Source: Acidianus hospitalis (GTDB lineage: Archaea; Thermoproteota; Thermoprotei_A; Sulfolobales; Sulfolobaceae). From it: a DNA stretch of 64,000 nt. Both the position numbers and the translations under genes were made by a program. Position 1 is the first letter of the stretch. Each line of letters opens with the position of its first letter. Positions 34,649 to 43,942 of the stretch are shown here, piece by piece. A model generated the notes under the pieces. That model was given only the letters and a program-made list of their open reading frames with translations, was not told where the DNA came from and did no database searches. Where the stretch lies: assembly GCA_046533895.1 (NCBI GenBank), contig JAWDOK010000003.1, positions 1 to 64,000 of the forward strand, given 5' to 3'.

Positions 34649-34799
34649 ATGCCTATGTAGTTATATCATTTTTTAAATATTCTCGACATAAAATCAATAG
34701 GACTATATTTGCATATATTAACTCCAGAATCTATATAGATTCGTAATGCATAGTTTTCGATAAAAACTGACGATATTTTTTAACTCGTTCCCAAAATAT

Positions 34800-35077
34800 A
34801 TGAAAGTAGTAATCCAAGTTTCGGAGGCAGGAAAATACCCCTATCCTATGTAGTAATTAAAAACATGGCGTCAATGAGCGACGTGGAAAGTGTAATTGCA
34901 GTCTACTCAGAGACTGGAATCTTCGGAGTTACAAATAACCACGAGAAGGAAATAGAGGATTTATTATCAAATCCAAAGATTCAAGTCTATGCTTGCGGAG
35001 TAGCAATGAAAGAAAAAAATTTCACAGAGAAAGATTTAGCCAAAGGAGTAAAAGTTGCCCCAATAAGCTTTCACTAG
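34800..35077 (+). pseudogene. DsrE-family gene broken by a 5-bp tandem duplication
   Basis: The frame from ATG 34800 reads MKVVIQVSEAGKYPYPM then stop, while another frame continues YVVIKNMASMSDVESVIAVY and on to a normal DsrE end (KIQVYACGVAMKEKNF with the conserved cysteine). The junction contains CCTATCCTAT at about 34840-34849; removing one CCTAT unit would restore KYPYVVIKNM in one frame of about 90 residues. DsrE-like proteins act in sulfur transfer. A leaderless start fits the TTTTTTAAC box near 34770. A fragment from ATG 34865 (70 residues) could still be made. Confidence 0.75.
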
Positions 35078-35220
35078 ATAGCAAAATGGCAAAAAGAAGG
35101 CTATATATACTTAAGAACGTAATTATAGATAAACAATTTAATTTCATCTTCTTTTTATCTACAAAATTAAAATTTATTTATTCTGATATAGCTAAAGATG
35201 TAATTACTGTACGTAACTAG

Positions 35221-35530
35221 TTACAAAAGATTGAAAGCCTCAAGAAGGGGCGGGATGACTAATGCTTAAATATCCCTTTTTCCTCAGTCTCTTTCATTGA
35301 TGCTAATGACGCTCCTCCCCGGCTCAATTGAGGGCTTAATGGGACTGTGGGAGGAGCAACCAGTATCTCTTAAGGGACTAGAGCTTAGCGATGATCCCTC
35401 TTTTCATGTGGGGGCTCTCTGACTACCCCGACTGCTAAATGAGAGATGTAGTCCCGAATCGATGGTGGGAACGATGAGGATGGAACCCTCGACCTTCCAG
35501 GGCGGGAAGGAGTCAGTCCTAGAATAACTA
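35221..35530 (+). ncRNA. Structured GC-rich RNA element, copy B
   Basis: This is the relative of 352-614 in opposite orientation. A TATA box (GCTTAAATATCC, 35264-35275) precedes a 9-bp stem (35311-35319 with 35349-35357) whose loop holds an extra CTCAATTGAG palindrome absent from copy A. Further on GACTAC can pair with GTAGTC around the conserved GACTGCTAAATGAGA, and ATCGATGGTGGGAACGAT forms a short hairpin. Conserved stems with variable loops and no shared reading frame support a functional or mobile RNA. It lies between two broken genes (DsrE and radical SAM). Confidence 0.5.
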
Positions 35531-35725
35531 GAACGTCATATCTAGGATAAAAAAGCAAAGAAGAGCTTGCTTGGACTCAAACTATAAATAAAATTTTAAT
35601 GAATATTTATATAGTACTATGAATAAAAATAATGTCTTATTTATAATTTAATAACAAAAGAAATATATTATAAAACTCAATATTTAATTAATTTTCATAT
35701 ATTATTCATTATTTTATCAAAAAGA

Positions 35726-36733
35726 TCAAAGTACTAATGAAGTTGAAATGATAGATATCATTCCATCTATTATTCTTTCCTTCACTATCGAGAAGTTACT
35801 CCACGTAAATATTGAAGGTTCCAAATAACAAGATAGCGCACATTTATTACAACTTTCGTATTTTTTCCAGTCGTAGTTTTCCCAAAGAGATTTAATATCT
35901 ATTTCCCAAATTCTTTTGCTACCAGTGTACTCGTTAAGGACATAACAAGGTAAAACTACCCTACCTTGAGGATATATATTAATGGTAAGCCAAGGTTTAC
36001 AAGTCCAAGGAATGCCTTTATACCATGAATTGAGTATAGCTTCAAAATACTCTTTCGTATTCATTATTGATTTACCTTCTTTCTTCAGATAAAGAAGCCT
36101 CTCTAGGACTTTCCTTAATTTCTCTTTTTCCGGACTCATTTTATCCGCTGTAGAATAATCATATGCGACTTGGAAATTGACTAAAACATCTAATTCCTCA
36201 GCTAAATTAACAATTTTTTCCGCCTCATCAAGATTTTCTCTAGTTAAAGTCGTAGAAATTGCTAAAGGTACTTCATCTTTTGCAATTTTTATGCCTTCTA
36301 AAGCCTTATTGAAAGAGCCTTTAACACCTCTTATTTCGTCATGAGTTTCTCCAATTCCATCGAGAGATACGAAAAGGTAATCCAAGTATTTCTTTATTTC
36401 GTTAAACCTTGCTTTCAGTAGTAAACCATTAGTAACCAGCGAGGTATGGAACCTTTCATGAGACTCTTTTAGAATTTCAGGCAAATCCTTCCTTAGAAGG
36501 GGTTATCCTCCTTCAAAGCCCATAAAAATAACTCCAAGTTCCGAGAGCTTCCTTAACATCATTTTCTCTTCTTCCAGTGTTAGTAATTTCTCATCTTTTC
36601 TTCTCCAAAAAGGACACATTTTGCATTTTAGATTGCACGAATAAAGCAACTTATGCCCTGCAATTACTGGTAATTTCTTTTTATTAAATAGTCTTAAAAT
36701 ACCAGTTGATATAAAAGGTTTAATCTTAGCCAT
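35726..36733 (-). pseudogene. Radical SAM/SPASM gene with in-frame TAA in the GGEP motif
   Basis: The upstream part has the radical SAM cluster motif CNLKCKMC (C-x3-C-x2-C) and runs to GFEGG, then a TAA at 36503-36505, then continues in the same frame as PLLRKDLPEI to the end. The family expects Glu in GGEP, so one base change (GAA to TAA) has hit the S-adenosylmethionine-binding motif itself. The C-terminus has SPASM-like cysteines (CNKCALSC). Undamaged it would be about 335 residues. The downstream piece could start at an internal ATG but would lack the Fe-S motif, so the gene is probably dead. Confidence 0.8.
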
Positions 36734-36759
36734 TACATTTATTATTTTTTCATATACCT

Positions 36760-37950
36760 TTATTTAAATATACTTTCTTCTTTAGAGAATGAAATTGCCA
36801 ACAAAGCTAGAGCCGCAGAGCCATATTTTAGAATATCCTCATCTAATTTAAACATAGGACTATGCGTAGGATATATACATCCCTTTTCCAGATTTCTAGT
36901 ACCTATGAAGATATAACAACCAGGCTTTAGTTGAAGATAACGTGAAAAATCGTCAGCTAACATAACCGGTTCAATTTCAACTATCGGCCTTCTTAAGTTA
37001 TTAAGGATATCCATAGCCCTAGAAGTTACCTCTGGATAATTTATAAGAGGAGGACAATTATCACTGAAGACAACTTCGCAATCTGCATTAAAGCTTTTAC
37101 AGAGAGAGTCTACTAAGCTTTTTATTTTCGATTTAACTTTCTCGATAGTAAAAACGTCAAAACCTCTTATTGTACCTTCCATTACTGCCTCATCCGGTAT
37201 AATGTTGCTTTTAGTCCCAGAATGTATAGAAGTAATTGAAAGAGTAAACCCGTCCAATGGGTTAACAATTCTGGAAGTTAATCCGTGTAAAAGGTTAACT
37301 ATTTGTGCAGAAATAAAAATCGGATCTAAAGTCGAATGAGGAGAAGATACGTGACCTCCTAATCCCTTAACTCTTATTTTAAAATTTGAAGATGAGGGCA
37401 TTAAAGCTCCTTTCCTAGTAGCAAAAAATCCCGAAGGAATAAAAGGCGATACGTGTAAACCGAATACGTAATCTACATCATCCAATTCGTGATTAGAAAT
37501 AACCTCTTTAGCTCCTAGATCTTCCTCTTCCCCAGCTTGAAAAATGAGCTTAACTTTCCCAGATAATAAATCCTTATTCTTTACTAGCAGTTGTGCAGCT
37601 CCCAAAAGCATAGCAACGTTAGCGTCGTGGCCACAAGCGTGCATAATGCCGGGACTTTTCGAAGAGAATTGTAAATTAGTCTTTTCAGTTATAGGCAATG
37701 CACTTATCTGAACCCTTAATGCTACAGTTTTTCCAGGTTTTCCACTATCAATTAAACCTATTACTGTAGTAGAAAGTCTCCTTGTTTGTATTCCTAAAGA
37801 CCTTAGCTTTTCTTCTATAAGCCTTGACGTATTAGTCTCCTGAAACGGCAATTCGGGATTCTCGTGTAATACTCTTCTAATCGTTATTACGTCATTCTCT
37901 ATACTCTCGCTATCTTTCAAAAGTTTTTCTGCAATTTCCTCTATATTCAT
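36760..37950 (-). CDS. M20-family amidohydrolase/carboxypeptidase
   Basis: The 396-residue protein fits the M20D group (carboxypeptidase CpsA, IAA-amino-acid hydrolase): HENPELPFQE near the start, MHACGHD with Cys and His metal ligands, FQAGEEEDLGA with catalytic Glu, GLHVSPFIPSG, and a late THSPMF histidine. Two usually conserved spots differ: ALRVQISALP replaces the common ADMDALP, and GHDAN replaces GHDGH. The metal ligands remain, so activity is likely with shifted substrate preference. It is divergent from the glutamine-synthetase-like gene. Confidence 0.82.
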   Translation of the reverse strand: MNIEEIAEKLLKDSESIENDVITIRRVLHENPELPFQETNTSRLIEEKLRSLGIQTRRLSTTVIGLIDSGKPGKTVALRVQISALPITEKTNLQFSSKSPGIMHACGHDANVAMLLGAAQLLVKNKDLLSGKVKLIFQAGEEEDLGAKEVISNHELDDVDYVFGLHVSPFIPSGFFATRKGALMPSSSNFKIRVKGLGGHVSSPHSTLDPIFISAQIVNLLHGLTSRIVNPLDGFTLSITSIHSGTKSNIIPDEAVMEGTIRGFDVFTIEKVKSKIKSLVDSLCKSFNADCEVVFSDNCPPLINYPEVTSRAMDILNNLRRPIVEIEPVMLADDFSRYLQLKPGCYIFIGTRNLEKGCIYPTHSPMFKLDEDILKYGSAALALLAISFSKEESIFK

Positions 37951-38074
37951 GTGGAGAGGTTTAATGAATGTGATATAATAAATTCATTCTAAATAATATA
38001 TAACAGCAAACGTTAATTTCTAGAACAGATAACTATGAATTAAAGCATATTACCTTGTAGAAATAAATTATTTT

Positions 38075-39364
38075 ATGCAAGTAGGACAGGAATTAAAAGA
38101 GAAAGGAATAGATATATTAAGATTTACTTGGGTTGGGTTAGACGGTTATATAAGGGCAAAAGGGGCTTACGTAGATCATGTGGACGAAATGGTTAAAACA
38201 GGGATAGGGCTAACTAAGGCAATGTTCAGCTTTACGCCTATGGATACTTTATCCCCTTACGGTTCCTTCGGGCCAGAGGATGAAGACGTATTCTTAGTTC
38301 CGGATCTCTCAACATTATCTATTTTTCCACCTTCTGCAATGGTAATCTGTAATCTTTACTCTAATGGAAAACCTTGGGAATACGACGTAAGGTCAACTCT
38401 AAAGTCTACGCTTGATAAAATTAGAGAAGAGTACGGATACGAGTTTAAATCCTCCTTTGAGATTGAATTTTACTTAGTAAAAGATAAAAAACCTTATGAT
38501 GACGCAAGGTGTTTTGATCCCTCTGCTTTTTACAATAACCCTGTGGTTTCAGAAATTGCAAAATTGCTTGACGATAATGGAATAGATATTCTTAGGGTAA
38601 TTAAAGAATACGGTCCGGGTCAATACGAATTTGACATACTTCATAAGGAGTCTTTAAGAAGTGCGGACGAAGTTGTAATTTTTAAGGAAATAGCTAGACA
38701 AGTAGCTACAAAACACGGTATAGAAGCAAACTTTATGCCTAAGCCTTTCAACAAACTTGCCGGTTCTGGGCTTCACTTAAATCTAAGTATTTGGAAAGGA
38801 AATTCTAACCTATTTTTTGATGATAAAGATAAGCTTGGTTTGAGTGAAATAGCTTACAGTTTTATAGCAGGAATCATTGAACATGCCAAAGCCTTAACTG
38901 CAATTGCCGCACCGACCATAAATTCTTATAAAAGGTTAGTTCCAGGATCTTGGGCTCCAACGAAGATTGCCTATGGTTACAATAACAAATCGTCCATGTT
39001 AAGAATTCCAACGCCATACCCCGGTATGTCTTCAATTGACAGGAGAATAGAATATAGAGTTCCAGATCCTTCTACTAATCCTTATTTACTATTGACAGCA
39101 ATAATACAAGCAGGAATGGACGGAATAGAAAGGGGATTAAAGCCTCCTTCTCCGATTAATGAGAATGCTTACTATAGGAAAGACATAGAGGATTTACCTA
39201 GAAACTTAAGAGAAGCACTAAACGAGCTAAATAAGGATTCAACCTTGAAGGAGAAAATAGGAAATAAGATAATCGACGAATTCATAAAAGTAAAGACTGC
39301 AGAAGTAGAAGAATATGAGAGTTATGTAACGGACTGGGAATATGAAGTCTATAGAAAACTTTGA
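38075..39364 (+). CDS. Glutamine-synthetase-like amide ligase
   Basis: The 429-residue protein has the GS fold: an N-terminal grasp domain (RFTWVGLDGYIRAKG), a catalytic SFEIEFYL glutamate strand, GPGQYEFDI, a GSGLHLNLS histidine strand and a C-terminal EYRVPDPSTNPYLLL. It lacks features of housekeeping GlnA and groups with GS-like enzymes such as FluG or gamma-glutamylpolyamine synthetase that ligate amines to glutamate. Its last 23 bases overlap the amidohydrolase gene, so the two are translationally coupled. Confidence 0.83.
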   Translation: MQVGQELKEKGIDILRFTWVGLDGYIRAKGAYVDHVDEMVKTGIGLTKAMFSFTPMDTLSPYGSFGPEDEDVFLVPDLSTLSIFPPSAMVICNLYSNGKPWEYDVRSTLKSTLDKIREEYGYEFKSSFEIEFYLVKDKKPYDDARCFDPSAFYNNPVVSEIAKLLDDNGIDILRVIKEYGPGQYEFDILHKESLRSADEVVIFKEIARQVATKHGIEANFMPKPFNKLAGSGLHLNLSIWKGNSNLFFDDKDKLGLSEIAYSFIAGIIEHAKALTAIAAPTINSYKRLVPGSWAPTKIAYGYNNKSSMLRIPTPYPGMSSIDRRIEYRVPDPSTNPYLLLTAIIQAGMDGIERGLKPPSPINENAYYRKDIEDLPRNLREALNELNKDSTLKEKIGNKIIDEFIKVKTAEVEEYESYVTDWEYEVYRKL

Positions 39365-40430
39365 AATAGTAGATTCTCATTCTCATTGGTTCTCAGCAAA
39401 GATTATGGACGAAAAACAATTCATGATGGCTTCTTCAGAATCTTGGAGGGAAGAAGAACTACCTTCCTTATCTGATAGAATAATTTCAATGAACTCTTGG
39501 AGACCTTTTTATCTAATGCTAAGAAATTATATGAAAAAATTACTTGGAGAGAATTTTATAGATGAGAGGAATAGAAGAATAAAAGACGATCCAGCCAATT
39601 ATGTAAAATTTTTAATGGAAGATGCTAAAATAAGAGCATTCGTTATCGATGAGGGATTCGGTAAAAAAGAACAAGAAATACCAGTAAAGTATAGACTACT
39701 TTTTAGAATAGAGAGTATAATAAACGAAAATCTCTTCTCGCTTCCCTTTGAAAAAGCTGTAGAGGTTTTTGAAGAGACATTGAGGAGCAAAATAAAGGAA
39801 GAAAACTACGCAGGCTTTAAGTCAATAATTGCTTACAGAACTGGATTAAAGATTATCTGCGATGAGAACCTTGCAAGAAACGACTTTCTAGATGAAGAAA
39901 GAGAATGGTTCGGAAGAAAAGCAAAGGGATTTAGAGATTACTTATTCTGTAAAACCATGGAGATAGCGAAAGAATTGAACGTTCCGTTTCAAGTTCATAC
40001 AGGGGCAGGGGATAGAGATATTAAGCTTGAGCTTTCAAGACCTTCGTACTTAACAGAGTTAGTTAGAAAATATGAAGGAAAAATAGTTTTGGTTCACGCA
40101 GGATTTCCATTTCATAGAGAAAGTGCATGGATGAGTTACTTATTTCCTTCAGTATATTTAGACGTATCCCAAATCTTTCCCTTTGCTACGACTGCAGGAA
40201 AAGATGTTTTAAGAGAGGTATTACAAATAGCTCCAGCGAATAAAGTAATGTATGGCTCTGATGCTTTTGAAATTCCAGAAATAGCTTGGGTTTCTGCAAA
40301 ATTATTTAGAAAATATATAATATCAATCATAGAAGAGATGGAAAATGAGGAAATTATTGACGAGAAGGATTCCTTGACGATAATAAAAATGATCGCAGAA
40401 GATAATGCTGCAAAGATTTATGACGTTTAA
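39342..40430 (+). CDS. Amidohydrolase-2 family protein, FluG N-domain-like
   Basis: The 362-residue protein begins with a metal-dependent hydrolase strand (IVDSHSHWF, H-x-H) and has a VPFQVHTGAGDRD strand, an IVLVHAGFPF strand and a late VMYGSDAFEIPE aspartate, as in the amidohydrolase-2 TIM barrels. In fungal FluG and plant nodulin-like proteins such a domain is fused to a GS-like domain; here the two are separate overlapping genes. Hydrolysis of a gamma-glutamyl amide is a reasonable inference. The stop overlaps the convergent HAD gene by four bases. Confidence 0.8.
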   Translation: MKSIENFEIVDSHSHWFSAKIMDEKQFMMASSESWREEELPSLSDRIISMNSWRPFYLMLRNYMKKLLGENFIDERNRRIKDDPANYVKFLMEDAKIRAFVIDEGFGKKEQEIPVKYRLLFRIESIINENLFSLPFEKAVEVFEETLRSKIKEENYAGFKSIIAYRTGLKIICDENLARNDFLDEEREWFGRKAKGFRDYLFCKTMEIAKELNVPFQVHTGAGDRDIKLELSRPSYLTELVRKYEGKIVLVHAGFPFHRESAWMSYLFPSVYLDVSQIFPFATTAGKDVLREVLQIAPANKVMYGSDAFEIPEIAWVSAKLFRKYIISIIEEMENEEIIDEKDSLTIIKMIAEDNAAKIYDV

Positions 40431-41080
40431 AGCATACCTTTAATTTCCATGTACCTTAACACGTCATAGAGAGTCTTAGCCTTAATTTTTATCTCAGGAT
40501 AAAAGTTAAACCTGTCTAAAAGTATGGCGTCAATAAACGCTCTCTTAGCTCCCACTACGTCAAGTTCGTAAATGTCACCCACATGTAAAAGAATATCTCC
40601 TACATACCTTTTAGCATAAGCAAATATTCTAGGATTTGGTTTAACTATTCCAATATCACAAGAGGCTACTACTTTGTCTACGTATTTATCTAGTTCAAAT
40701 TCCTTTACAATTTTATGTATTCTCTTAGTAGAATTTGAAATTATAACAACTTTATACTTCTTTTTGACTTCCTTAAGAAAGTCAATAGCGTCTTCATAAA
40801 GGAAATAATCTTGATACTTGTCCCTGTTAGCAATTTCCTCCATTATTTTCCTACAAGGATGAATACCTATTTCATAAAATAGCTCGTGGAGGTTAAGGGG
40901 ATTTAATCCTTCCTCATTGGCAAAGTTGCTCTTCCCTAGAACTTTGACTAAAGCCCTAAAGAAGGACCTTTCATCTATTTTATATCCGTAATCCTTAAGT
41001 ATTCCTAGCATGTATTCGTAAGATCTAGGCCTAAAACCTACAAGCGTTTCGCCCAAATCTACTGATATTGCATAAGGCAT
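40427..41080 (-). CDS. HAD-superfamily hydrolase
   Basis: The 217-residue protein has HAD motif I as VDLGETLVGF (nucleophile Asp8), motif II VIISNSTK, motif III lysine in GIVKPNPRIF, and motif IV HVGDIYELDVVGAKRA. The position two residues after the nucleophile, usually the acid/base Asp, is Gly, a known variant but one that may weaken phosphatase activity. The cap is C1-type and helical. Substrate unknown. It converges on the amidohydrolase gene. Confidence 0.82.
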   Translation of the reverse strand: MPYAISVDLGETLVGFRPRSYEYMLGILKDYGYKIDERSFFRALVKVLGKSNFANEEGLNPLNLHELFYEIGIHPCRKIMEEIANRDKYQDYFLYEDAIDFLKEVKKKYKVVIISNSTKRIHKIVKEFELDKYVDKVVASCDIGIVKPNPRIFAYAKRYVGDILLHVGDIYELDVVGAKRAFIDAILLDRFNFYPEIKIKAKTLYDVLRYMEIKGML

Positions 41081-41139
41081 GTGACTATATACTAAAACGG
41101 AAAAATAAATATATCCTACTATTAGCTATATAGATCTAT

Positions 41140-41823
41140 TTAGAACGGTAGACCTCCTTTCTGACCTCCAGGGAGGAAGGGCATTAACGCGGAAGCCATC
41201 TGCTGTGCAGTAATAGAGTGAATCCAAACCTTTCCTGGTCCTACAACTCTAACGAAATATAAACCTTCTCCTCCAAATAGCATCGTTTTAAATCCTCCAA
41301 CTCTAGTAACCGTGAATTGCATTCCTTCTTCTAACGCAAGTAAATGAGATGCTTCTATGTCTATGCTTTGCCCAGGCATTAAATTGATTTCATACAATCC
41401 GCCATAAGCATGCAGAAAAACTTGACCTACGCCGCTAAATGTAGCAAGAAATAGCCCTTCTCCTCCTAAAATTGCCGGAGCTAAAGGAGCAAGCCTAGCG
41501 TCGTAATTGATAGAATCCTCTGCGAACAAAAATGAATGAGATTCTGCAAGAATTCCTTTACCATTAAGTTGTATTGGCACTATTTTTCCTGGAAAAACGC
41601 CTGCAATATCTACTTCCCCAGGACCCATAAGCTCAGTTACGAAAAACGTTGCCCCTGTTAATTCCCTTTTTATTGCAGAAAGAATTCCTCCCCTCATTTT
41701 TGCTTGAATAGTAACAGAAGAGCTCTTGGACATTATATGCCCTGCGTCGGCATAAATTTTCTCTCCAGGATTTAAGAAAACCTTAACGTATTGTATATCG
41801 TCGCCTATAATTTGATATTGCAA
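41140..41823 (-). CDS. AIM24/TIGR00266-family protein
   Basis: The 227-residue protein is a beta-rich, glycine-rich protein beginning QYQIIGDDIQYVKVFLNPGE, with repeats of the double-psi-like pattern typical of the AIM24 family (LAPAILGGEGLFLATFSGVG, then LFGGEGLYFVRVVGPGKVW). The family is widespread and its biochemical role is not known. A short Gly/Pro tail (MPFLPGGQKGGLPF) ends it. It lies 35 bases downstream of a phosphate-type MFS gene on the same strand. Confidence 0.83.
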   Translation of the reverse strand: MQYQIIGDDIQYVKVFLNPGEKIYADAGHIMSKSSSVTIQAKMRGGILSAIKRELTGATFFVTELMGPGEVDIAGVFPGKIVPIQLNGKGILAESHSFLFAEDSINYDARLAPLAPAILGGEGLFLATFSGVGQVFLHAYGGLYEINLMPGQSIDIEASHLLALEEGMQFTVTRVGGFKTMLFGGEGLYFVRVVGPGKVWIHSITAQQMASALMPFLPGGQKGGLPF

Positions 41824-41858
41824 AATTTCACCTTAAATAAGAAATAGAACGCAAAAAA

Positions 41859-43259
41859 TTAAGCCTTTACTTCTTCTTTCTCTCCTTTTAATTCTTCAGT
41901 TATTTCTTCCAAGCTCTTCATTTTAGGCTCCTTTATAAACACGATAGTTATTGCTGCACCAAGTATACTGAGTAATGACAGCATGACCAAAAGTTCCTTA
42001 AGACCTATTGTTGCTAGCAAAGTAGGGAATAAGTAAGTGGATATCGCTGCACCAACCTTACCTGCTGCCGCAGAAATACCGTGACCAGTAGTCCTATAAG
42101 ATGTAGGATAAACCTCCGCAGGAATAACGAAAGTTGTAGTATTTGGCCCAAAATCAATGAAGAAGAAGCTCATTGCGTAAATTGCTAAGGCTTCGCTTGA
42201 CGAAATTAGGAATCCTGCAACCTTATTGTTAGTTACTATCATGATGGAGCTAACTACAACGTAAATTAAAGCCATCATTATGAAACCTTGAGTTTGTATA
42301 ACTTTCCTACCTAACTTGTCCATTAAAGCTACTGCAGTAAAGTATCCAAAGAAACCTACCATGAAAGGAATACCTGCAAATACTATTTCTTGACCTACGC
42401 TTGAAGGCTTACCTAGAATTGATGAAACTATAGGACCAGAATAAACTCCTGTTCCGTAATATGCCATATCGAGTATTAACCACGTCCCTGCAGTTCCTAT
42501 TAATAGTTTCCAGTACTTGCTCAAAAAATCCGAGAAGGACATCTTTCTAACTTCTATTTTACTTAAATTCAACTTTGCACCCAAAAATGAAGCGCTCTTT
42601 TCAGCTTCTTTCAAATCTCCTTTTACTAAGGCAGCGTACCTAGGAGTTTCAGGAACCTTCCTCCTCAAGTATATTACAGTTGCTGCAGGAATTGCACCAA
42701 TTCCTGCCATAACTCTCCACGCAATGTCAGGAGGCAAAGTGTAGGCAGAGATTGCTCCTACTGCCACTGCAACTAATGTTCCTATTCCTTGATTAGCAAA
42801 GACTAATGCAATAAGTTTCCCTCTATCTTTAACGTTCGCGTATTCACTCATTATTGTAGCGGAGATGGGATAATCCCCGCCAATTCCAACGCCCATGATC
42901 ATTCTAAATATTATTAACCATAGTAGATTAGGAGAAAAGGCGCTAAGGAAAGCTCCTGCTGATAGCAAGCTTGCCTCTACTCCGTAAACTTTTTTCCTGC
43001 CTATTTTATCTCCTAGAATTCCGAATACTATTTGACCTAATACGGCAGTTATTATTGCTGAAGAAGCTAAGATTCCCTCATAAAAAGAATTTAATTGAAA
43101 GCCCGGTAGCTTGTACGCCTCGAAAATATCTATTATTGCACCTATAATAAATAAATCATACGCATCGGTAAAAAATCCCATTCCTGAAGTATACCAAATT
43201 TTTATGTGATTGAAAGTTAGTTTCAAGCTGTCAATGCTGCTGAAAGGCGATCGATTCAT
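41859..43259 (-). CDS. MFS transporter, phosphate:H+ symporter-like (second copy)
   Basis: The 466-residue protein is of the same PHS-like branch as 33272-34648: TSGMGFFTDAYDLFIIGAI in helix 1, GGDYPISATIMSEYA in helix 4, RKVPETPRYAALV in the centre and a late FVIPAEVYPTSYRTTGHG. Phosphate or an organic anion is the likely cargo. The ATG is preceded by AT-rich DNA with several TATA-like alternations (43275-43345). Confidence 0.82.
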   Translation of the reverse strand: MNRSPFSSIDSLKLTFNHIKIWYTSGMGFFTDAYDLFIIGAIIDIFEAYKLPGFQLNSFYEGILASSAIITAVLGQIVFGILGDKIGRKKVYGVEASLLSAGAFLSAFSPNLLWLIIFRMIMGVGIGGDYPISATIMSEYANVKDRGKLIALVFANQGIGTLVAVAVGAISAYTLPPDIAWRVMAGIGAIPAATVIYLRRKVPETPRYAALVKGDLKEAEKSASFLGAKLNLSKIEVRKMSFSDFLSKYWKLLIGTAGTWLILDMAYYGTGVYSGPIVSSILGKPSSVGQEIVFAGIPFMVGFFGYFTAVALMDKLGRKVIQTQGFIMMALIYVVVSSIMIVTNNKVAGFLISSSEALAIYAMSFFFIDFGPNTTTFVIPAEVYPTSYRTTGHGISAAAGKVGAAISTYLFPTLLATIGLKELLVMLSLLSILGAAITIVFIKEPKMKSLEEITEELKGEKEEVKA

Positions 43260-43427
43260 TAAACCTCAAGCTACTATAGTATAGCTAGGTTATATATATT
43301 ACCTATATACATACGATAAACTATATAGTGATATATAGATTATGTATATTAGAGAATGAATAGAAAGTTAATAAAAACAAAAAATGATAATTACATTTAT
43401 TAGGCCTCTAAAGGCTTACTACACTTA

Positions 43428-43868
43428 CTATATATGACCATTAAGACACTCTTCAATCAGTTTTGCATCCTGTTCTGGTATAGGTCTCTTTAAATTAGCC
43501 GGAGCGTTCCTAAGATACTTGGCTAGTTGTGCCTTATCTTCTATGAAAACTATCTTATTAAGTATTGACTTGAAATCACAGACTCCAGTTGTTACTGGCT
43601 CTACCCTAACTCTATAAGGAAAGAGTGCTCTATTCCTCACCTTCTCTTCTGGGAAAATTGGAGTCTCATCGTGGTACCATTCTGTCAAAACTTTTACTAT
43701 GCCTACTATTTTCCCTCCGTAAACTTTAGCGTAATATTTACTTACGTAGATTATTAAATAATCTCCCTTTGCTATATATTGGCTTAAGTCTTGCTTATAT
43801 CCATAAACTCCTTCGTAACGAATAGTATCCCACATGTCCTCTTGAATCGGTATTAGCCAGTAGGTCAC
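43428..43868 (-). CDS. EVE-domain (UPF0310-like) protein
   Basis: The 146-residue protein begins MTYWLIPIQEDMWDTI and keeps the EVE pattern: an N-terminal tryptophan strand, KGDYLIIYVSKYYAKVYGG, and a VRVEPV strand. EVE domains share the PUA fold and bind modified bases in DNA or RNA. As a stand-alone protein its target is not known. It is divergent from the DUF1286 gene. Confidence 0.8.
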   Translation of the reverse strand: MTYWLIPIQEDMWDTIRYEGVYGYKQDLSQYIAKGDYLIIYVSKYYAKVYGGKIVGIVKVLTEWYHDETPIFPEEKVRNRALFPYRVRVEPVTTGVCDFKSILNKIVFIEDKAQLAKYLRNAPANLKRPIPEQDAKLIEECLNGHI

Positions 43869-43942
43869 GGTATGCTATATAGTTTTATTACTTATAAATG
43901 TTGCTTGGCAAAGTTCAAATATTAATAAGAATAATTATTGTG

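Noticed and set aside
35088..35220. Small plus-strand frame after the broken DsrE gene (MAKRRLYILKNVIIDKQF...)
   Set aside because: It is Phe/Ile/Lys-biased, has no recognisable domain and ends at the border of structured RNA copy B; probably non-coding.
43275..43350. TATATA-rich stretch upstream of the second phosphate-type MFS gene, considered as a repeat or origin
   Set aside because: It is simple AT alternation without regular unit or origin-recognition-box-like pattern; a plain promoter region explains it.
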